From: Flaviaestuariibacter flavus
GTDB taxonomy: Bacteria; Bacteroidota; Bacteroidia; Chitinophagales; Chitinophagaceae
Assembly: GCF_004337505.1 (NCBI RefSeq)
Contig: NZ_SJZI01000002.1
Span: 352,379-416,378, forward strand
Length of the DNA: 64,000 nt
Direction of reading: 5' to 3'
The position numbers and the translations under genes are program-made. Below, piece by piece: positions 51,161 through 58,370 of this stretch. How positions within the stretch are numbered: the stretch's first letter is position 1; the number at the start of each line of letters is the position of its first letter. The notes under the pieces were generated by a model. That model was not told the DNA's origin. It ran no database searches and saw only the letters and a list, made by a program, of their open reading frames with translations.

Positions 51161-52604
51161 GCGGAAGCGTTTTGTTTCGTTTGAAAAAATAGGAAATGGC
51201 TACCTGGGTCACCTCCGGCCGAAGCGTCAGGATGATGGCAAGCCATGCAAGCACACAGGCGGGCACCAGCAGGGCTCCGCGTAAAAGTGGTGAAAGGTCG
51301 AGCGCGGAGAGCCCGGCGCCGATGGCGAAGAAGGCGGCTGCCGAGCCGAATGCGGCCACCACTACACGCGCTTTCAGCTGTAGCAGCCCGGGATACATAC
51401 GACGCACGAAAAAGACGTTACAGAGCAAGGTGGCGGCTTCACCGGCGATGAGTGCCCAGGCCATGCCGGGTCCACGCATGTGCGGGCAAAGCAACAACGC
51501 GGTCATTAGGAACACCGCCGCGCCAACAATAAGCCCGTAGAGCACCAGCAGCTCCCGGTCGCGCGGCAGCAGCACCTGCTTGTTGAGGAAAAGCGCGCCG
51601 ACCATAAGTACCGGGAAGATGGCAAGAATGCGGAGATGCGGCGCCACACCCGCGAAGCCGGGCCCGAAATAAAAAGCCGTAAACGGCTCGGCCACGAGCC
51701 ACAGTCCGGCACCCGCCGGGAGCACCAACAGCAGCAGCCCATCGGCCGACAGCCGCAGGGTGCGGCGGGCACCCTCGTGGTCGTCGCCATGAAGCTGCGT
51801 CACCGTACGCGGGTAAAGCACCAGGAAAGCATCCGTCAGAAAAGACGCCAGCAGGCGCACGATCTTTACGGCATAAGCATAAAGAGCCACCGCCGCCGGG
51901 CCGGCCAGCAGGCCGAGCAATACATTGTCAAGCAGCAGGGGAATACTGTAAACGATGCTCACTCCATAGTTGATACCGGTAAAGCGCAGGTGCTTTTTCC
52001 ACTGCAGCCTGCGAAAGCTGATCCCGGCGGTTGCATGCAGGCGCAGCAGGTTGAGCAGCAGGATAACGATGGCCGAGCCGGCAACTATAGCGTAGTAACG
52101 CACGTAATGTTCCGGCCGGCGCACCAGCAGGAAAAGCGACAGCAGCGCCAGTGCCCGAACCAGCAGGGAGCGCAGCGTGATGTAACGGAATTCCTCGCGG
52201 CCCCAGTAGTACCATTCGCAGGCAAACCCGTTTAGCAACAGTAAGGATAGCGAAAACCAGATGAGCCGAGGGTCGCCGATTCGGCCATACAGTATAAATA
52301 CGGTAATGATATAAACGATTGCCGAGCAAAGGGTGGTCAGCAGGTGCAGCGAGAGCAGCTCAGACACAAGCTGCTTCAGAGCAGGCGGATCATACCTGTT
52401 GCGTGCCACCGCGCGGATACCATACGTAATGATTCCGGCCTCGGCAAGCACCATGAAATAATAAGTTAGTCCGTCGATAAAGGCTACGCGGCCCAGTCCC
52501 TGCGGGTCGAGGGCGCGTGAAATCCAGGGGATCGAAAGCAGGGGAAACAGCACCTGGCTCAGCGACAGCAGGAAGTTATATGCCAGGTTCTTTTTCAGGC
52601 TCAC
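51153..52604 (-). CDS. Wzx-type polysaccharide flippase
   Basis: 483 residues from the GTG at 52602-52604 (VSLKKNLAYNFLLSLSQVLFPLLSIPWISRAL, the Wzx start pattern); the frame extends to 53123 but the extra N-terminus is antisense of the next gene. 12-14 hydrophobic helices follow, for example GLTYYFMVLAEAGIITYG and AFLVLYPRTVTQLHG. It translocates lipid-linked O-unit sugars across the inner membrane. A TATGTTTG box lies upstream. Followed by the Gtf3-like gene. Confidence 0.88.
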   Translation of the reverse strand: MSLKKNLAYNFLLSLSQVLFPLLSIPWISRALDPQGLGRVAFIDGLTYYFMVLAEAGIITYGIRAVARNRYDPPALKQLVSELLSLHLLTTLCSAIVYIITVFILYGRIGDPRLIWFSLSLLLLNGFACEWYYWGREEFRYITLRSLLVRALALLSLFLLVRRPEHYVRYYAIVAGSAIVILLLNLLRLHATAGISFRRLQWKKHLRFTGINYGVSIVYSIPLLLDNVLLGLLAGPAAVALYAYAVKIVRLLASFLTDAFLVLYPRTVTQLHGDDHEGARRTLRLSADGLLLLVLPAGAGLWLVAEPFTAFYFGPGFAGVAPHLRILAIFPVLMVGALFLNKQVLLPRDRELLVLYGLIVGAAVFLMTALLLCPHMRGPGMAWALIAGEAATLLCNVFFVRRMYPGLLQLKARVVVAAFGSAAAFFAIGAGLSALDLSPLLRGALLVPACVLAWLAIILTLRPEVTQVAISYFFKRNKTLPLA

Positions 52605-52640
52605 GGTCGGCGTGGGGTGGCGTTTGTTGCCGCCTTCCTG

Positions 52641-52648
52641 CAAACATA
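52641..52648 (-). promoter_or_regulatory. -7 promoter element TATGTTTG for the flippase operon
   Basis: Minus-strand TATGTTTG 36 nt upstream of the GTG start, in the 56-bp divergent gap. Confidence 0.5.
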
Positions 52649-52660
52649 TATATTTAGCCT

Positions 52661-53761
52661 GTGAACATCGTGTTGTACGAACGGGAGCATTTTGAGATAC
52701 TGGGGAGCCTGCTACAGGTTCTGAATACCGGCGCGCACCGGTTGCACCTCCTGCTACCGGCTTGGATGGATAATTACCGCGACACGTTGCCGCCAGGCGC
52801 GGCGGTTCACCATCTCCCCGAAGAGCCGGCGGCACACCCGAAAGCCGTAGAACAACTGTGTCGTGAAAAGTCCGCGGAGCTGCTCGTGCTCGGCACGGTG
52901 TCGTTTCGTCACTGGCAGTTTGCTGCCGTGTGCCGCAGCCTGGCGCCCGGGATGCAAACACTGCTTTACGTGCACGATGCGAACGACCTGCTGACGCCGC
53001 AACGCGGCACCGGCCTGCGTGGATGGGCCCGCTACCTGGGCAAGCTGCGCCTGCGCCGCGCCGTAAGCGCCTACGTGGTGCTGCTGGACGAAATGAAAGC
53101 TTACCTGGAGAAAAAAAATCCAACCGGCAAACCGGTATTGGTGATACCAGGTGCGTTTTACGATGCCGCCCTTGCTACAGATCCGGAGCCCGACCGCATG
53201 GTGCTCGCCATCCCCGGGTCGATCGACAGCGCGCGGCGGAATTACAGCGATGTTAAAGCATTTGCCGACCTGCTGAAAAAGCGGGGAATAGAAAACGGGT
53301 ACGCGATCCGGTTGCTGGGAAGCGTAAGCGGGCGAGCGCCCGGATGGATCGGCAGTTTCCAGGGGCTGGTGGAATTCGATCCGGGCGGGCTTTTACAGCC
53401 GGAATTCGACAACCGGCTCAAAAGCAGCGAGCTGGCCTGGCTACCGCTTGCGGAAACATTCAGGCGCGATGGCCACCCGTCGGAATATTACGGGATCACC
53501 AAAAGTTCCGGGGCCTACTTCGACGCACTTCGCTTCGGCAAGCCCGTACTGGCCCCTGATGGCCTGCCCGTACCGGGCCTGCTTGCGTCGGCGCTGCTGC
53601 GCTACAGCGACGCTACCTATCTTTTTTACTTACTAGAGGCGCTGCAGCAAAACCCGGCCGCCCGGCATCGCCTGCAACAACTGGCGCGCGAGCAGGCCGG
53701 GAAGGTGCGTGTGGACGACGTTCGCGCGCGGTTGCGCGGCCTGATAAGCCACCTCGCGTAA
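52661..53761 (+). CDS. GT-B-like glycosyltransferase of a polysaccharide cluster
   Basis: 366 residues, GTG start (NIVLYEREHFEILGSLLQVL). The N-terminal Rossmann half ends with LYVHDANDLLTP; the C-terminal half has VLAIPGSIDSARRNYSDVKAFADLL and SSGAYFDALRFGKPVLAPDGLPVPGLLAS. No exact family was recognised, but a GT-B fold is likely. It diverges from the flippase gene and belongs to the same surface-glycan cluster. Confidence 0.65.
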   Translation: MNIVLYEREHFEILGSLLQVLNTGAHRLHLLLPAWMDNYRDTLPPGAAVHHLPEEPAAHPKAVEQLCREKSAELLVLGTVSFRHWQFAAVCRSLAPGMQTLLYVHDANDLLTPQRGTGLRGWARYLGKLRLRRAVSAYVVLLDEMKAYLEKKNPTGKPVLVIPGAFYDAALATDPEPDRMVLAIPGSIDSARRNYSDVKAFADLLKKRGIENGYAIRLLGSVSGRAPGWIGSFQGLVEFDPGGLLQPEFDNRLKSSELAWLPLAETFRRDGHPSEYYGITKSSGAYFDALRFGKPVLAPDGLPVPGLLASALLRYSDATYLFYLLEALQQNPAARHRLQQLAREQAGKVRVDDVRARLRGLISHLA

Positions 53762-53770
53762 TTTTACCGG

Positions 53771-54727
53771 ATGGACATCAACCGGAAAAAATTCAAGAAT
53801 GAGCTCACCACCGGCTTTGGCACCAGCAGCAACACGGGCAGCGGTCGCTTTTACCGCAAAGACGGGTCGGCCAACGTGTTGCGTCGTGGCGTTCCCTTCT
53901 TCAACCGCTTCAGCTGGTTTCATACGATGCTCTCCATGTCGCCGCTACGCTTCTGGCTTTCACTCACGGGAGTCTATGTAGGGGTCAACCTGCTTTTCGC
54001 GGTTGTGTATTTCCTGATCGGCGTGGAGCATCTCAACGGTACGCTTCGAGGCGCATCAAAGGCCAACCAGTTTATCGAAGCATTCTTCTTCAGCGCGCAA
54101 ACCTATACCACCGTTGGCTACGGCCATGTAAGTCCCGATGGCATCGCCGTTTCTTCGGTGGCGGCTTTCGAATCCTTCCTGGGCGTTATGACCCTTGCCC
54201 TGGCGAGCGGTATTTTCTTCGGTCGCTTCTCGATGCCGCGTGCCTTCCTGCGCTTCAGCAGCGTGGCGCTCATCGCGCCCTTCAAAGAGGGAGAAGCACT
54301 CATGTTCCGGATGGTTCCCGAGAAAAACAACCAGCTCACCGATGCCGAAGTGAAACTGACACTGGCGCTGCAGATCAAAGAGGGCAACCGTGAGCGCAAC
54401 GAGTTTTATTCACTGCCAGTAGAATTCAACCGGATCAACACGCTTGTGCTCAACTGGACGGTGGTTCACCCGATCAACGAAGACAGCCCGCTGCATGGCT
54501 ATACGGTCCGCGAGTTGGCCGAAATGGAAGCGGAAATCCTTGTGTTTGTAAAAGCATACGACGAGGTGTTTGCCAACAGCGTGGTAGCACGCACCTCCTA
54601 CACGGCCGATGAGATCATACCGAATGCCCGCTTCCGTCCGATGTATCATTCATCAGGACAAATGACAGTGCTGGAAGTGGATAAGCTGAACGACTTCGAT
54701 CTCCTGCCCCAGCATCATGCCGGCTGA
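53771..54727 (+). CDS. Inward-rectifier-type potassium channel (KirBac-like)
   Basis: 318 residues. Two membrane helices flank the selectivity filter: WLSLTGVYVGVNLLFAVVYFLIG (M1), FFFSAQTYTTVGYGHVSP (pore with TVGYG), FLGVMTLALASGIFFGRFSMP (M2). The C-terminal domain is the Kir-type cytoplasmic immunoglobulin fold (EGEALMFRMVPEKNNQL, LNWTVVHPINEDSPLHG). It starts 9 nt after the glycosyltransferase gene, on the same strand. Confidence 0.93.
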   Translation: MDINRKKFKNELTTGFGTSSNTGSGRFYRKDGSANVLRRGVPFFNRFSWFHTMLSMSPLRFWLSLTGVYVGVNLLFAVVYFLIGVEHLNGTLRGASKANQFIEAFFFSAQTYTTVGYGHVSPDGIAVSSVAAFESFLGVMTLALASGIFFGRFSMPRAFLRFSSVALIAPFKEGEALMFRMVPEKNNQLTDAEVKLTLALQIKEGNRERNEFYSLPVEFNRINTLVLNWTVVHPINEDSPLHGYTVRELAEMEAEILVFVKAYDEVFANSVVARTSYTADEIIPNARFRPMYHSSGQMTVLEVDKLNDFDLLPQHHAG

Positions 54728-55062
54728 AAACGGAGAAAGCGTTTGCGGTTGATATAATAGAGAAACAGGAAATAGAATACCGGCAGGAAGCTGAGCACCT
54801 TCATGAAGTCGTTGCCGGTAATCAGCCCGATTGCATAAAACAGCGTAAGGAGCAATCCTCCCGCGATCAGCTGGTCGTCCTCAATGGCGCAGCCCACCTT
54901 GAAGTAATAGGTCGGCTGCGCCAGTGTTTTGAGTACGAAAGGAGATGTATGGTGATATCCGTCGGTGGCCACCAGCAAGGGCCGGTGCGGGCCAACGGGG
55001 ATAATGACCGGCACCCTTTTTTCGAGGTTGTAAATTGACATACCATCCACTACCACCCGCAC
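54715..55062 (-). CDS. Small membrane protein following tpiA (start codon uncertain)
   Basis: 115 residues if started at GTG 55062, but an open frame continues upstream over about 25 residues with plausible coding content (QQPYRIVLIRKDQFLLRFLK) and no ATG; it runs into the tpiA stop region. Two helices lie at the C-terminus (IAGGLLLTLFYAIGLITG, VLSFLPVFYFLFLYYI). Its 3' end overlaps the convergent channel gene by 13 nt. Function unknown. Confidence 0.55.
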   Translation of the reverse strand: MRVVVDGMSIYNLEKRVPVIIPVGPHRPLLVATDGYHHTSPFVLKTLAQPTYYFKVGCAIEDDQLIAGGLLLTLFYAIGLITGNDFMKVLSFLPVFYFLFLYYINRKRFLRFQPA

Positions 55063-55130
55063 TTTAAGGAAGCGGAGCAGGAACTGGTCCTTCCGGATCA
55101 GTACGATACGGTATGGCTGCTGCAGGTTAT

Positions 55131-55895
55131 TTATGATCGGAGGGCTTTGATAATTTGTACGAAATCCTGTGCCACAAGCGCGGCGCCGCCAACAAGGCCG
55201 CCGTCAACATCGGGTGCGCTGAAAAGCTCTGCCGCATTGCCCGCCTTCACCGATCCGCCATAGAGAATGGAGATCGCATCTGCCGTCTCTTTTCCCCATT
55301 TTCCCGCAAGCACGGAGCGAATGTGGGCGTGCATTTCCTGGGCCTGCGCGGCGCTGGCGGTCTTGCCTGTTCCGATGGCCCAGATAGGCTCATAAGCGAT
55401 GATCACCTGGCGCAGCTGCTCTTCCGTGAGGTGCGCAAGCGACTCTTCAAGCTGGCGCTGCACGAAGGTATTTTGCGTGCCTGCCTCGCGCACCTCGAGG
55501 GCCTCGCCGCAGCAGAAAATGGGCTGAATGCCGTATTCGAGGCACCGATCCACCTTACGCGCAAGCAAGGCATTGTCCTCGTGGAAATATTGACGGCGTT
55601 CGCTGTGGCCGAGAATGCAATAACGGATCCCCAGCGACTGGAGCATTTCAACCGATACCTCGCCGGTGTACGCTCCGTTGACCTCGGCATAACAGTTCTG
55701 CGCCGCGATGGCATAACCGGGCTCTTCATCAACGGCGCTCCTGGCCATGATCAGGTAGGGAAAAGGAACGGCAAAGATGACCAGCTGGTCGGGGGCGGGC
55801 GCGATCTTTTCGGCAAGCACGGCATCGAGAAGATCCTCGGCTCCTTTATAAGTCAGGTTCATCTTCCAGTTGGCGGCTGCGATCTGTTGTCTCAT
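55131..55895 (-). CDS. tpiA: Triosephosphate isomerase
   Basis: 254 residues. Motifs: RQQIAAANWKMNLTY (Asn-Lys), ILGHSERRQYF (catalytic His), IIAYEPIWAIGTGKTAS (catalytic Glu), ILYGGSVKAGNAAELF. It interconverts DHAP and GAP in glycolysis. A phrase repeat lies directly upstream of its ATG, at the position expected for the leader. It ends next to the small membrane protein. Confidence 0.97.
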   Translation of the reverse strand: MRQQIAAANWKMNLTYKGAEDLLDAVLAEKIAPAPDQLVIFAVPFPYLIMARSAVDEEPGYAIAAQNCYAEVNGAYTGEVSVEMLQSLGIRYCILGHSERRQYFHEDNALLARKVDRCLEYGIQPIFCCGEALEVREAGTQNTFVQRQLEESLAHLTEEQLRQVIIAYEPIWAIGTGKTASAAQAQEMHAHIRSVLAGKWGKETADAISILYGGSVKAGNAAELFSAPDVDGGLVGGAALVAQDFVQIIKALRS

Positions 55896-55901
55896 AATGT
55901 C

Positions 55902-55933
55902 GATTGGTCTGATGGTTAATTGGTCAATTCCTG
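55902..55933. repeat. 8-bp phrase (AATTGGTC-type) in the tpiA leader
   Basis: gattggtc, tgatggtt, aattggtc, aattcctg. It shares the ATTGGT word with the element at 19203-19226. Confidence 0.75.
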
Positions 55934-56059
55934 ATTCGATAATCTTTTTTTGTCAGGCGGATTGAATGCGCAAACTAAGCAGAATCCGGCAACATAATCC
56001 TACATGTACACTTCGGAATTGCAGGAGCAAATCCGGCATCGGGGACCGGCAATCCGGGA

Positions 56060-57238
56060 TTAATAACGCCGATACACTTCCCGTAGTATCGCTTCTTCTT
56101 CGGCTCCGAGCTCAAGGCCTTTCAGCTTTTTCCAATTGGCGATATGCTCCAGCGCTTTTTCCAGCTCGTAGCGTTCGATTCCGTCTTGTCCCCAGGAAAA
56201 TGATGGCACGTATTTCGGCGGGATACCCGAACCGAAAAGATTGCAGGAGACGCCTACGACGGTGCCGGTGTTAATGGAGGTATTGATGGCGGTGCGGCTG
56301 TAATCGCCCATAAAAAGTCCACACTTGGTTCCGGCTTCCTTTATGCCGTCGGGCAGGTAAACGCGCACCGCGGATGCGTTGTTTTTTATGTTGGAATTGG
56401 ACGTGCCCGCGCCGAGGTTGCACCATTCGCCCAGCACCGAGTCGCCGAGGTAGCCGTCGTGTGCTTTGTTGGAGTTTCCGAACAGCACGCTGTTCTTGAT
56501 TTCGCCACCCACCACACAGGCCGGGCCGATCGTTGTGGCTCCATAGATGCGGGTGCCCATTTTAACGGTGGCGCCTTCACAGATGGCGACGGGCCCACGC
56601 AGGAGGCTGCCTTCCATCACCTGCGCCCCGTTGCCGATATAGATCGGCCCTTCGGTGGCATTGAGAATGCAATGCTCCACGCGGGCGCCTTTCTCGATAA
56701 AGATGCGCGCCGCGTTGGTCATGGCGGTGGTGCGGGGCGCGCCCTGGCTTTTGCGTTTCTGGGTGAGCAGGGCAAAGTCCTGCTCGATGGCCCAGGCATT
56801 ATAGCGGGTGATGTCCCAGGGCGCGCGCAGCTCACGGAACTCGGATTTCGCTTCCACGGCCTTTTCCATCTTCACCCGGTTGGCGTCGAGCACCTGCTTG
56901 CGGGAGATACAGTAAATAAAGCTTTCCCGCTCGGGAAGGCTCAGGAATTCACCTGGGCGCAGCGCCTGCACCTCTCCGGCGAGGGCGGGCGTGGGCAGGA
57001 TGTTGCCATGAACGAGGTAGATGATATCCTTGCCGATGCTTTCGTCGATCACCAGGGCGCCCGGGCCGTCTTTGTAATCACCTTCCTGCTTATCGAAGGA
57101 GGGCAGGCCCAGGAGGCGCTCCCATTTTTCGCGGATGGTGAGGATGCCCACCCGGAAATCGGGGATCGACCGGGTAAGGGTGAAGGGAAAAAGCTGCCCG
57201 GGATTGCAAAACTCTTCTGTAAAAACGATTTTTTCCAT
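56060..57238 (-). CDS. GlmU-like sugar nucleotidyltransferase with left-handed beta-helix
   Basis: 392 residues. The N-terminal half is a diverged nucleotidyltransferase (MEKIVFTEEFCNPGQLFPFTLTRS, DFRVGILTIREKW) and lacks the classical GGxGTR loop. From about residue 180, hexapeptide repeats give a LbH domain (IYIGNGAQVMEGSLLRGPVAICEGATVKMGTRIYG, NSVLFGNSNKAHDGYLGDSVLGEWCNLGAGTSNSNIKNN). Usually labelled putative sugar nucleotidyl transferase in Bacteroidota. The catalytic role is uncertain. Confidence 0.85.
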   Translation of the reverse strand: MEKIVFTEEFCNPGQLFPFTLTRSIPDFRVGILTIREKWERLLGLPSFDKQEGDYKDGPGALVIDESIGKDIIYLVHGNILPTPALAGEVQALRPGEFLSLPERESFIYCISRKQVLDANRVKMEKAVEAKSEFRELRAPWDITRYNAWAIEQDFALLTQKRKSQGAPRTTAMTNAARIFIEKGARVEHCILNATEGPIYIGNGAQVMEGSLLRGPVAICEGATVKMGTRIYGATTIGPACVVGGEIKNSVLFGNSNKAHDGYLGDSVLGEWCNLGAGTSNSNIKNNASAVRVYLPDGIKEAGTKCGLFMGDYSRTAINTSINTGTVVGVSCNLFGSGIPPKYVPSFSWGQDGIERYELEKALEHIANWKKLKGLELGAEEEAILREVYRRY

Positions 57239-57258
57239 GGCTCCGGTAAAAATAAAAA

Positions 57259-57279
57259 ATCCCCTCTTGCGGAGGGGAT
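57259..57279 (-). terminator. Intrinsic terminator of rpmE
   Basis: atcccctc/gaggggat around TTGCG; the minus strand continues into T6. Confidence 0.88.
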
Positions 57280-57301
57280 CTATAAATAGAACAAAGCTCG
57301 G

Positions 57302-57550
57302 TTATTTCTTGGCGTATTTCTTCTTGAACTTGTCGATACGGCCGGCGGTGTCTACCAGTACGTTCTTACCAGTGAAGAAGGGGTGCGAGGTCGACGAGAT
57401 TTCCAGCTTGATGAGCGGGTACTCGTTACCATCTTCCCATTGAATGGTTTCTTTAGAACCAGCAGTAGAGCGGCTCAGAAATGCGTGGCCGTTACTCATG
57501 TCTTTAAAAACCACGTAACGGTAATTCTCCGGATGCAAACCCTTTTTCAT
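57302..57550 (-). CDS. rpmE2: 50S ribosomal protein L31 type B
   Basis: 82 residues. Motifs [40 protein letters not shown] and the ending [16 protein letters not shown]. It lacks the CxxC zinc ligands of type A L31, so it is the zinc-independent form. A TAACTTTG box lies upstream. Confidence 0.97.
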   Translation of the reverse strand: MKKGLHPENYRYVVFKDMSNGHAFLSRSTAGSKETIQWEDGNEYPLIKLEISSTSHPFFTGKNVLVDTAGRIDKFKKKYAKK

Positions 57551-57597
57551 AATATCTTATTTTTATACGGCGGCTGTATTTTTTACAAAGCGACGCG

Positions 57598-57605
57598 CAA
57601 AGTTA
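57598..57605 (-). promoter_or_regulatory. -7 promoter element TAACTTTG for rpmE2
   Basis: Minus-strand TAACTTTG 47 nt upstream of the ATG. Confidence 0.5.
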
Positions 57606-57649
57606 AGACGAAAAAAGCATCTGTCCCAAACTTTCCCCTGTTAATTTTT

Positions 57650-58141
57650 TTAACTCCGCATGTTTTCAAACTGTAGCGGAATGCCGAGGTTCCAGCCCTT
57701 GGAAGCCTGTATAACTGCCTGTAAGTCATCGATTTTCTTACCGGTAACCCGCACCAGGTCGTCGTTGATGGAGGCCTGCACCTTGAGCCCGGAATCTTTG
57801 ATCTGCTTCACGATCTTCTTGGCATCTTCCTGCTTAAGCCCATTGGAAACGCTCACTTCCTGCTTCCATACCTTGCCGCTCTGCGCCCCCTCCCTGGAAG
57901 TGTCGAATGCTTCGGGCACGATGCCCTGCTTGTGGGCCCTGCTGATCAGCACGTCAATCAGCTGGCTCATCTGCATCTCCCCTTCCGTTTCGAGGGAGAT
58001 CTTGTAATCCTTCTTGTTGAGGTCGATCACCACGTGGCTGTTCTTGAAGTCAAAACGGTTGGTGATCTCCTTGCGGGTAACGTTTACGGCGTTGTCGAGC
58101 GCCTGGGCGTCTACCTTGGATACGATATCGAATGAAGGCAT
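57650..58141 (-). CDS. YajQ family nucleotide-binding protein
   Basis: 163 residues from the ATG at 58139-58141. Start MPSFDIVSKVDAQALDNAVN, then EITNRFDFKNSHVVIDL and SGKVWKQEVSVSNGLKQEDAKKIVKQIKDSGLKVQASI with the RVTGKKIDDLQAVI end, the YajQ signature. Some members bind cyclic di-GMP or tRNA. A TATATTTG box is 16 nt upstream. Confidence 0.95.
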   Translation of the reverse strand: MPSFDIVSKVDAQALDNAVNVTRKEITNRFDFKNSHVVIDLNKKDYKISLETEGEMQMSQLIDVLISRAHKQGIVPEAFDTSREGAQSGKVWKQEVSVSNGLKQEDAKKIVKQIKDSGLKVQASINDDLVRVTGKKIDDLQAVIQASKGWNLGIPLQFENMRS

Positions 58142-58157
58142 ATGCTTGTGGTTTGGG

Positions 58158-58165
58158 CAAATATA
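58158..58165 (-). promoter_or_regulatory. -7 promoter element TATATTTG for yajQ
   Basis: Minus-strand TATATTTG 16 nt upstream of the yajQ ATG. Confidence 0.55.
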
Positions 58166-58176
58166 CAGTTGAACGA

Positions 58177-58210
58177 ATCTCCGATCTCTGATGTCGGATC
58201 TCCGATTTTG
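58177..58210. repeat. 7-bp phrase (ATCTCCG-type)
   Basis: atctccg, atctctg, atgtcgg, atctccg, attttgt. Inverse-related to the phrase at 58336-58370. Confidence 0.75.
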
Positions 58211-58262
58211 TGGGATAAAGTTCAATCACACTTCCCCAATCCAGAACCCTTAAATCGAAAAA

Positions 58263-58284
58263 GGCCCCTCGGGAGCGAGGGGCC
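58263..58284 (-). terminator. Intrinsic terminator after the outer-membrane receptor gene
   Basis: ggcccctcg/cgaggggcc around GGAG; minus-strand T5 follows. Confidence 0.88.
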
Positions 58285-58335
58285 GTATGCACATGAGAAA
58301 CTATAGAATGTAAGGGTCTCTTTAATCGGAACTTA

Positions 58336-58370
58336 GATGTGCGATCTGCGATCAGACATCCGAGATTTAT
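58336..58370. repeat. 7-bp phrase (GATCAGA-type) overlapping the receptor stop
   Basis: gatgtgc, gatctgc, gatcaga, catccga, gatttat. Thirteen bases, atcagacatccga, are identical to 19387-19399. Confidence 0.8.

Noticed and set aside
52605-53123. N-terminal extension of the flippase frame up to 53123
   Set aside because: It is antisense to the GT-B-like gene, Arg/Ala/Pro-rich and lacks membrane helices; the Wzx start pattern begins at GTG 52604.
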